From contig CALJBY010000283.1 in the NCBI GenBank assembly GCA_938024025.1, positions 1 to 7,832 on the forward strand: 7,832 nt of DNA, read 5' to 3'. Numbering within the stretch: position 1 is the first letter of the stretch; each line of letters opens with the position of its first letter. A model generated the notes under the pieces. That model saw only the letters and a list, made by a program, of their open reading frames with translations, was not told the origin of the DNA and did not search any database. The translations under genes were made by a program, and so were the position numbers. The DNA is from an uncultured bacterium. Lineage in GTDB: Bacteria > Desulfobacterota > WTBG01. Shown here one piece after another: positions 1 to 5,291 of this stretch.

Positions 1-521
1 GCGACACCGGGAACCGCCTTTAAATAGTAACGGATATACCAGTCCTGCAGGGAACGCAGCTCAGCAAGGCTGTGGGTGCCTGATTCATCCACCAGGGCGT
101 ACTGGAAAACCCAACCCAGGCCCGTTGCATCAGGTCCGAGTTCGGTCTGAACGCCTTTGGGGAGCCGGGGAATAACACTGGAAAGATATTCGAGGGTGCG
201 GGACCGCGCCCAATAGATGTCGGTGTCATCCTGGAAAATGACGTACACAAAGGAAAACCCGAAGTCTGAAAACCCCCTTACGGCCTTCACACGAGGCGCA
301 CCGAGCATAGCAGTCACGATGGGGTAGGTGACCTGGTCCTCCATGATATCGGGACTCTGGTCCCAGCGCGAATAGATGATGACCTGGGTCTCGCTGAGAT
401 CGGGGATAGCGTCGAGGGGAACACGCTGCATCGACCACCAGCCCCAGATGCAGGCGACGGCGGTGAGAATAAATATGATCAGCTTGTTCTCGACGGAAAA
501 ATCTATGATGCGGTCAATCAT
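1..521 (-). CDS. cusA: CusA-type Cu(I)/Ag(I) RND efflux pump, N-terminal 173 residues (3' end outside window)
   Basis: Inner-membrane proton-driven pump subunit that would export Cu(I)/Ag(I) with the CusB adaptor encoded just upstream. The frame opens with ATG at 521 and stays open to base 1, giving 173 codons of an expected ~1045. Seen: start MIDRIIDFSV, one membrane segment at about residues 14-30, then periplasmic porter sequence with VPLDAIPDLSETQVII (34-49), GFSDFGFSFVYVIF (83-96), DIYWARSRTLEYL (101-113) and LGPDATGLGW (128-137). These match the CusA (HME4, monovalent cation) branch as I remember it, especially YWARSR and LGPDATG, and are unlike CzcA, which has other residues there. There is no clear Shine-Dalgarno just before the ATG; a 15-codon ORF ends 4 bases upstream, so translational coupling is possible. 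It lies 110 bases after the cusB stop, which fits one operon. The methionine relay and the proton-relay residues fall outside the window, so the monovalent specificity is inferred from the N-terminus only. Confidence 0.93.
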   Translation of the reverse strand, partial: MIDRIIDFSVENKLIIFILTAVACIWGWWSMQRVPLDAIPDLSETQVIIYSRWDQSPDIMEDQVTYPIVTAMLGAPRVKAVRGFSDFGFSFVYVIFQDDTDIYWARSRTLEYLSSVIPRLPKGVQTELGPDATGLGWVFQYALVDESGTHSLAELRSLQDWYIRYYLKAVPGV

Positions 522-525
522 TATT

Positions 526-573
526 TTATAAGTTGTGGCAGTTGGACAGTGGTCGGCCGCTCTGGTATTTCAT
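526..573 (-). CDS. Possible 15-codon ORF between cusB and cusA (leader or coupling peptide)
   Basis: ATG at 573 begins MKYQSGRPLSNCHNL and ends in TAA at 526-528, leaving four bases before the cusA ATG. A weak purine-rich stretch (AAAAAAGAG) directly precedes its ATG, while cusA itself has no visible Shine-Dalgarno. That arrangement would allow ribosomes finishing the micro-ORF to restart on cusA. The peptide holds a Cys-His pair (NCHN), which could bind a metal but could equally be chance. An ORF of this length is expected often by chance, so I give it low weight. I recognise no family. Confidence 0.2.
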   Translation of the reverse strand: MKYQSGRPLSNCHNL

Positions 574-631
574 CTCTTTTTTCAGCTTTTGTGTATCGGG
601 CAAGGGAGGAAAAAATTGCAGGGCTGTCCTG

Positions 632-2386
632 TTACTCCTCAGAGGACGTACCACCCCCGGTTACGGGCATGTCCTGCCGCTGTTCAGACGCTTTCTTTGA
701 CTCATCTTTAATGCCGAGGTATCTGGATCCCGGGAATTTCCCCCACCCTTTCCAGTCTTTATCAGCTGAACCATTTTTTCCTGTTTCCGGGCCATCCCAA
801 TCGACTACCCCCTGGGCATTGGTAGATTTGCTGCTGGTAGTTTTCTTCTTCTGTTCCCGTTTTGACTTGCCCTGCTCCATTCCCTGGCTTGCCTTGACAG
901 GTTTTGGCACATCAGTCCTGCCATGTTTCATCTCCGGCATGGTGGTACGATCCTGTGCCTGTTCCCCTAGGATATATTTTGCCGGTTCTTCCGTAAAGGC
1001 CTGCACACAAAAATCAGAACAGAAGTAGTAGGTCTTGCCTGCATGTGTAGCAGTCCTTCCCGAAGTTGCTGCTCCTTCTTTATCAGGGTACATTCCACAG
1101 ACGGGGTCTTTGATTTTCTCAACTTCAATGCCCGATGCAGCTGTCTTCATCCGGCTCTCGGAGTCGATGAGGAAGTTGCCCGAGACAACTACCTGGTCTC
1201 CCGGCATGAGGCCCCCTGTAATTTGAATCCGCCTGCCGAGCCTCCAACCCGTTTCAACCCTGCGGGGCTCGAAGATGCCGTCACCCATGTCCACATAGAC
1301 AATGGTCTGCGTCCCCGAGTCAATAACGGCATCAGCCGTCACATGCATTGAATCAGGCATGGTGGTGGGGATCTCGACATCAACAAACATGTCGGGCCGT
1401 AAGTCATAGTCCGGGTTGTCAATATCAATCCGCACCTGCAGCGTCTTGGCCACGGAATCGAAGAGGGGGAGCACCTCGCTCACTTTTGCGTTGAAGGTCT
1501 TGCCCAGCTGTGCATGCAGTACCTTCACCGCTGTTCCGGGCATCAGGTAACGGGCCTCGTTCTCGTAGACATCTGCATAGACCCAGACTTTTCCGATGTC
1601 TGTTATGTTATAAAATTCCTCTCCTGCCTTGAACCACTGGTAGAGGGTAATGTTCCTGTTCAGGACAACCCCCCGGGAGGGAGCTCTTACCTGCAGGTAG
1701 GGCCGTGCCTCCCTTGTATTGGCCAGTTCCTCGATCTGGGCATCGGTGATCCCGAGGTTCTGGAGGGACTGGACTGCAACGCGCATCTGATTGTCGGCCA
1801 TATCTCCCTGCTGGTGGCGTAGCTCTCCCCCCAGCTGGCGCTTGATGCGGTCTACATTGTCCAGGGCAATTAAATAGGTAACCTGCGCATTGAAGTACGC
1901 GGGGGCAAGCGCCTCGGCAAGGATCTGATTTTTTTTGACGATACTTCCCGTAGTGACATCAGAGATCTCACGGATCCAGCTGTCAGTGGAGGCATTGACG
2001 CGATAGACTCTTGTTTCGTCGGGAACAACCCTCCCGTAGAGGCGGAGGGTGTAGGCCATGGGTTTAACCTCAACAGGAGCGACCTTCAGTCCGATAAGCT
2101 GCTGCCGGGCCGGGCTTATCTTCACCGCACCGGGAGGAATGGATACCGTACCCAGTGCTTGTCCTTCACCTGCCTCAGCATACACAGGCTCAAGGGGCAT
2201 TCCGCATGGCGCGACGCCCGGCTCGTCCGATCTGAATCCCGGATTCATGGGGTCTATGTAATACAGCACCTCCCGCTCACCCTGTGAGCCAGTGCCGCCT
2301 GCCGGACCCTTTCCGTAGCGCCCTCCGGCCATAAAGGAAAGAACAGCGATAGAAATGACAATAACTGCTATGATAATTTTTTTCAC
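632..2386 (-). CDS. cusB: CusB-type periplasmic adaptor (membrane fusion protein) with N-terminal metal-binding domain, C-terminal YHS domain and charged tail
   Basis: Adaptor that links the RND pump to an outer-membrane channel and hands metal to the pump. 584 residues, against roughly 400 for plain CusB. Order seen: membrane anchor or uncleaved signal at about 4-20; heavy-metal-binding domain at 41-70 (YYIDPMNPG ... CGMPLEPVY); adaptor core at about 80-415 with the lipoyl/hairpin region, ending in motifs such as VWVYADVYE (267-275), LRPDMFVDVEIP (329-340) and GDQVVVSGNFLIDSESR (396-412); YHS domain at 426-471 (KDPVCGM, then YYFCSDFC), with Cys430, Cys456 and Cys460; and a Lys/Glu/Ser-rich tail at about 480-584 with three Trp. 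In the N-terminal domain the usual CPMHP is DPMNP and the CPxCGM is APCGM, so common Cys/His ligands are missing. The start is GTG at 2386: an in-frame stop lies upstream at 2402-2404, and starting at Met19 would remove the membrane segment. The ATG at 2388 is out of frame. A weak AGGTG lies about 11 bases upstream. cusA follows 110 bases downstream. Confidence 0.93.
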   Translation of the reverse strand: MKKIIIAVIVISIAVLSFMAGGRYGKGPAGGTGSQGEREVLYYIDPMNPGFRSDEPGVAPCGMPLEPVYAEAGEGQALGTVSIPPGAVKISPARQQLIGLKVAPVEVKPMAYTLRLYGRVVPDETRVYRVNASTDSWIREISDVTTGSIVKKNQILAEALAPAYFNAQVTYLIALDNVDRIKRQLGGELRHQQGDMADNQMRVAVQSLQNLGITDAQIEELANTREARPYLQVRAPSRGVVLNRNITLYQWFKAGEEFYNITDIGKVWVYADVYENEARYLMPGTAVKVLHAQLGKTFNAKVSEVLPLFDSVAKTLQVRIDIDNPDYDLRPDMFVDVEIPTTMPDSMHVTADAVIDSGTQTIVYVDMGDGIFEPRRVETGWRLGRRIQITGGLMPGDQVVVSGNFLIDSESRMKTAASGIEVEKIKDPVCGMYPDKEGAATSGRTATHAGKTYYFCSDFCVQAFTEEPAKYILGEQAQDRTTMPEMKHGRTDVPKPVKASQGMEQGKSKREQKKKTTSSKSTNAQGVVDWDGPETGKNGSADKDWKGWGKFPGSRYLGIKDESKKASEQRQDMPVTGGGTSSEE

Positions 2387-2480
2387 ATCAAACTCACACC
2401 TTCATGTTGTTGTGAATGTCTTGTCTTAAGTTGGAAACTACTAGAGACTCTCTTGCCTGTTTAAATCCTGGATTGCATTT

Positions 2481-2508
2481 AGTTTAGCACCATTTCCCCT
2501 TGTCTCAA
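2481..2508 (-). promoter_or_regulatory. Candidate sigma70-like promoter for cusBA
   Basis: Read on the minus strand, TTGAGA (2503-2508) is followed after 16 bases by TAAACT (2481-2486). The first hexamer matches the -35 consensus at 5 of 6 positions and the second matches the -10 consensus at 4 of 6. It lies about 95 bases upstream of the cusB GTG and just beyond the oxidase terminator, which is where a separate cusBA promoter would be expected. Weak matches like this arise by chance. Confidence 0.3.
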
Positions 2509-2575
2509 AGTGCTTTTTTATCTCTAGTGCCTAAATGACCATGAGCAGAATACTTCCCCTGTAATGGGCCAAAGT

Positions 2576-2607
2576 ACAAAGAGGGGCCTAAAAAGGCCCC
2601 TCTTTGT
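2576..2607 (-). terminator. Rho-independent terminator hairpin after the multicopper oxidase
   Basis: A perfect 13-bp inverted repeat (arms 2576-2588 and 2595-2607, GC-rich core GGGGCC) encloses a 6-base loop. It starts 36 bases after the oxidase stop codon, as expected for its terminator. In the minus-strand transcript the U residues are mostly inside the 3' arm (CTCTTTGT) and no long U tract follows. The plus-strand reading ends in TTTGTTTATATAT, so it may work in both directions. It separates the oxidase from the cusBA unit. Confidence 0.8.
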
Positions 2608-2643
2608 TTATATATACAGTAACTATGTAGACAGACCCACCTG

Positions 2644-4683
2644 CTACTGGCAAATCACAGTACCAAAAGGACAGACAGACTGTCTTGTCGTCCCCACCAC
2701 GTAGTTACGCATCATCTCATTGTCCTCGTGGTCGATAATGTGACAATGCCACACATAGCCTACAGGGCCTTCAAGGGCCGTCGGGTCGAAGGAGAAGGTA
2801 TTCGTTTCCACCAGGTTCATATCGACAGGAGTATCCGTGGTCGCCCATCTGACCGCTATCCTGGTCACTTCACCCGGATACATGATGGCAGTGTCCTTCC
2901 AACCCATTTCATACGGGAGCGGTGGTTTCCGGGCATCCAGCCTCAGGAACGGGCCGATTGCGGGGTTGCCCCCGATGGCGCCGTCAGCATTCTTAATGTT
3001 GTACTGATTCGGGGGACCGCCACCATCTGGCACGCCGTTTGCGAACAGGAGTGCATCATATTGGGTCATATATTGTGCCGCCCTAAAAGGAGTGCGGTCA
3101 AGGATCTGGAAGGAAACGAGGTGAGTGTGCATCGGGTGAGCATCGGCTGAAATGTTGATGACCTCCCAGATCTCGGTATCCCCAATCGCCGGAAGCTCGG
3201 TTTCACGGCAGAGCGGGGTAGTGCAGCCGGGAAGAATCCCTGCGAGGTTAAACTTGGAGTTGTTCACGACCAGCTCGAGCGGGCCACCGACTCCAATCAC
3301 CTCGTTCAGGGTGAGCTGACGTCTAATACCATTCACCGGGTCGAACCCCTCAACGATCGGCTCGAGGGGAGTTGACCTGATGGGGGTTCCTACTGTTGTA
3401 TCGTTTTCTCCTACTATAGTGGTGTTGGGTACGGCAATATCCAAAGGTAGCGCTACCGTGAATTGCATAACCGTGTCGGTACCGTTCATCGTGGGTTTCT
3501 CACCCCCCGGAAACGGAGTCCGTGCACTATTTGTCATAACCACCTTTTGCCCCTGTCGCTTCTTGCTGAAGTCCACGATGACCTCGTAGCGCTCGCCGGG
3601 ACCAATGACCACGTTGCTCGAGCTAATGGCTGTCTGGAGATAGCCATCGTCTGTTGCGATGACGATGAACTTCAATCCACGATTCATGTTGAGGTCATAG
3701 AAGCGGGCATTTGAACCATTGACCAGGCGGAAGCGGTACTGCCGTGGCTCTACGTCCAGATTAGGCCAGGTCTTGCCGTTTACGACTATGGTGTCCCCGA
3801 TGAACTCAGGGATCCAGTAAGGGTGCACTGTCGGGTTCGGCTGGGGGTTGGACGCCAGGTTGTAGAAGATCTGGCCGTTGGTGTCAAAGCTCCTGTCCTG
3901 GATAATAAGCGGGATGTCGTACTCCGGGAACTTCGGCATGGCTGGAAGCGGAGGATTGTCCGGGTCAATGATGGGGTAGACACCTGCCAGACCTGCATAC
4001 ACGTTAAGGCGAGTGATGCCCAGCGCATGATCATGAAACCAGATGGTTGACTCCTGCTGTTCGTTGGGATACTCGTAGGTATTGCCCGGAAAACCCGAGC
4101 CTGTACTTGCATTGCCTTGTGTAAACCATGCATCGGGGCCACCGTCATATGAAGGTGCAACTTCTCCTCCGTGGAGGTGGGCTGCAACGGGTATTTCATC
4201 CCCATTGTAGGAAGACAAACAGACGTCCGGAGTAGAAGCGCAATCAGTTCCATCAGGGTTCGCCCAGTCGAGGGTCTGATCAATGGGCAGGAGCGGCAAT
4301 ACATTTGACACACCTCCCAGCGGCAACTCGTTCAAATATGTCGGATTTGTTGTAACGTTCCTCTCCGCCACAACTACAGGACCGAGGAAGCTCGGACGTA
4401 CACCGGTTACTGGAAGATCAGTATCGGTCAGGTAACCCCACACCCAACTCGCGGGGAAGCCAGCAGGCAGAATCTGTGACTGGAATTCCTGGATGTGAAT
4501 GTTAAAGGCAGGTGTACCAGCGGCTGTTGCATCCACAACTGTTATGTCCCCCGCCACCGGTAGTGGGTCAACGAACTTCGGTATGGTCGCTCCCGGCATC
4601 AGTATCTGTTGGGCGCCGGCAATACCGACCATGAGGAAAAGACATGATAAACTTGTGATTATAATCCTAACTCTTCTTTTCAT
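2644..4683 (-). CDS. Exported multicopper oxidase, CotA/bilirubin-oxidase-like
   Basis: 679-residue periplasmic or secreted copper enzyme that oxidises a substrate by one electron at a type 1 copper and reduces O2 to water at a trinuclear centre. Seen: signal peptide MKRRVRIII + hydrophobic core, likely cut after AGA near residue 24; HLHGGEVAPSYDGG (169-182); WFHDHALGITRLNVYAGLAG (215-234); HPMHTHL (516-522); WHCHIIDHEDNEMM (645-658). By analogy with CotA, type 1 copper ligands are His516, Cys647, His652 and Met657; type 2 are His169 and His519; type 3 are His171, His217, His219, His521, His646 and His648. All are present, so it should be active. Three short Cys pairs (148/155, 487/492, 671/678) could be disulphides. 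There is no Met-rich insert like that of CueO. ATG at 4683 is preceded by AGGAGG. It sits between two metal pumps, suggesting copper detoxification by Cu(I) oxidation; manganese or phenolic substrates are alternatives. The RR near the start could be Tat-type, but the SRRxFLK pattern is incomplete. Confidence 0.95.
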   Translation of the reverse strand: MKRRVRIIITSLSCLFLMVGIAGAQQILMPGATIPKFVDPLPVAGDITVVDATAAGTPAFNIHIQEFQSQILPAGFPASWVWGYLTDTDLPVTGVRPSFLGPVVVAERNVTTNPTYLNELPLGGVSNVLPLLPIDQTLDWANPDGTDCASTPDVCLSSYNGDEIPVAAHLHGGEVAPSYDGGPDAWFTQGNASTGSGFPGNTYEYPNEQQESTIWFHDHALGITRLNVYAGLAGVYPIIDPDNPPLPAMPKFPEYDIPLIIQDRSFDTNGQIFYNLASNPQPNPTVHPYWIPEFIGDTIVVNGKTWPNLDVEPRQYRFRLVNGSNARFYDLNMNRGLKFIVIATDDGYLQTAISSSNVVIGPGERYEVIVDFSKKRQGQKVVMTNSARTPFPGGEKPTMNGTDTVMQFTVALPLDIAVPNTTIVGENDTTVGTPIRSTPLEPIVEGFDPVNGIRRQLTLNEVIGVGGPLELVVNNSKFNLAGILPGCTTPLCRETELPAIGDTEIWEVINISADAHPMHTHLVSFQILDRTPFRAAQYMTQYDALLFANGVPDGGGPPNQYNIKNADGAIGGNPAIGPFLRLDARKPPLPYEMGWKDTAIMYPGEVTRIAVRWATTDTPVDMNLVETNTFSFDPTALEGPVGYVWHCHIIDHEDNEMMRNYVVGTTRQSVCPFGTVICQ

Positions 4684-4688
4684 GATAC

Positions 4689-4694
4689 CCTCCT
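4689..4694 (-). promoter_or_regulatory. Strong ribosome binding site of the multicopper oxidase
   Basis: AGGAGG on the minus strand lies five bases before the ATG at 4683. It fixes that start and is much stronger than the sites before cusB and cusA. Confidence 0.85.
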
Positions 4695-4702
4695 TTTGCT
4701 TG

Positions 4703-4726
4703 ATAAGAAACTAATTAGTTTTTTAT
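4703..4726. repeat. 24-bp near-perfect palindrome in the oxidase leader
   Basis: The perfect 14-bp palindrome at 4708-4721 (AAACTAATTAGTTT) extends to 24 bp with a single G/T mismatch at 4707/4722. It lies just before the oxidase Shine-Dalgarno and overlaps the candidate -10 box (4722-4727) and the expected transcription start. It could be a repressor operator or an mRNA hairpin in the 5' leader. AT-rich DNA makes such symmetry likelier by chance. Confidence 0.45.
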
Positions 4727-4760
4727 AATGACTTACTTTTCCCTACGATAAAAAAGTAAG
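4722..4760 (-). promoter_or_regulatory. Candidate proximal promoter of the oxidase with a 9-bp inverted-repeat operator
   Basis: On the minus strand a TATAAA box (4722-4727) would give a start near 4715 and a leader of about 32 bases. No good -35 hexamer is found at 17 bases (TATCGT). Instead, a perfect 9-bp inverted repeat (CTTACTTTT at 4732-4740, AAAAGTAAG at 4752-4760, 11-base centre) covers the spacer and the -35 zone, centred near -31. This suggests a regulated promoter. I do not recognise the box: it differs from the CueR and CusR sites I know. Confidence 0.4.
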
Positions 4761-4807
4761 ATATAACAGTATTTCCCTGAATTAAACAACACAGCATAAT
4801 ATAAAGC

Positions 4808-4827
4808 AATACTAAATTTATAGTATT
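4808..4827. repeat. Small AT-rich inverted repeat
   Basis: AATACTA (4808-4814) and TAGTATT (4821-4827) form 7-bp arms around a 6-base centre, followed on the plus strand by a T run. The core ATAGTAT recurs at 4882-4888. It could be a regulator half-site set or a weak hairpin; in such AT-rich sequence it may be chance. Confidence 0.2.
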
Positions 4828-4841
4828 TTTTCTTTATGAGA

Positions 4842-4905
4842 ATGGTATATATTTAAAGAAAGAAATAACTCTATAATTTTCATAGTATAATAATTAATAT
4901 ACCAT
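4842..4905. repeat. Paired 9-bp inverted half-sites downstream of and overlapping a candidate promoter
   Basis: ATGGTATAT (4842-4850) and ATATACCAT (4897-4905) are perfect inverted copies 46 bases apart. The second overlaps the spacer and -10 box of the candidate promoter at 4894-4922; the first lies about 40 bases downstream of its predicted start. This fits a repressor acting on two sites by looping, but that is inference. Confidence 0.25.
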
Positions 4906-4922
4906 CATATAACCATTGTCAA
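4894..4922 (-). promoter_or_regulatory. Candidate distal sigma70-like promoter for the oxidase
   Basis: On the minus strand a perfect TTGACA (4917-4922) is followed after 17 bases by TATTAA (4894-4899, 4 of 6 matches). Transcription would start near 4887, giving a leader of about 200 bases to the oxidase ATG. This has the best -35 in the gap. AT-rich DNA yields false -10 boxes easily. Confidence 0.45.
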
Positions 4923-5291
4923 GAAAAAACGTATATATTTATTTTTTTTGTCTTCCCTAATAAATCAGCAATTTATCTTAATTACTTGTTTATTATGGAT
5001 AAAAATATCAGAAAACTAATTTTATAAAGAATCTAGTCAGCCAATGCTCTCTTTTGAGCTATGAAAATACAATAAAGTAGAGTATTTAAAATAACATTTG
5101 ATTTTGTATACAACGCTATTTAGAGCAAGGACGTGGTCATCAGCGGTGAGTAAAATTTTAAAAGCTTTGCTGGGAATGTAATGCATTTCACATATAAGCC
5201 AATTGTCCCAGTTTATAGTTTTGCCCATTGTGGTAAGTGTACTTGTATCCGTGAGGGGGAAAACTAATGGCGATAATAAAGGTGCCATAGA

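Larger units (their letters stand above)
4684..5291. other. 608-base intergenic gap, very AT-rich in its inner part, no convincing gene
   Basis: This lies between the stop of the CzcA-type pump and the oxidase start. The part from about 4760 to 5040 is extremely AT-rich: the lines at 4801 and 4861 count 10 and 12 G/C in 60 bases. It holds the candidate promoters and dyads listed separately. The part from about 5040 to 5290 is somewhat less AT-rich and carries short open frames with no recognisable domain. I find no clear terminator for the pump gene and no tRNA or insertion-sequence end. Confidence 0.7.

Noticed and set aside
549..1028. 159-codon plus-strand frame opposite the 3' part of cusB.
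   Set aside because: It lies antisense to the YHS domain and tail of cusB, its product has no coherent domain, and there is no start signal. It is a shadow of cusB.
2386..2388. ATG at 2388 as the cusB start.
   Set aside because: It is followed at once by TGA in its own frame; the GTG at 2386 opens the adaptor frame.
2440..2528. 8-bp inverted repeat ACTAGAGA (2440-2447) / TCTCTAGT (2521-2528) around the cusB promoter region.
   Set aside because: The arms are short, 73 bases apart and do not extend; this is within chance for a gap of this size.
3786..4313. 175-codon minus-strand frame inside the multicopper oxidase.
   Set aside because: It overlaps the copper-ligand region of the oxidase in another frame, and its Ser/Arg/Thr-rich product is typical of an out-of-frame reading.
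4818..4883. 21-codon minus-strand ORF (start MKIIELFLSL) just downstream of the distal promoter.
   Set aside because: It has no ribosome binding site and lies in DNA with under 20% GC, where short open frames with such residues are common. Leaderless translation would be needed.
5037..5288. 83-codon minus-strand frame starting three bases after the CzcA-type pump stop.
   Set aside because: There is no recognisable domain, the sequence becomes strongly AT-rich with low-information residues, and the ribosome site is only a vague purine run. It is most likely non-coding.
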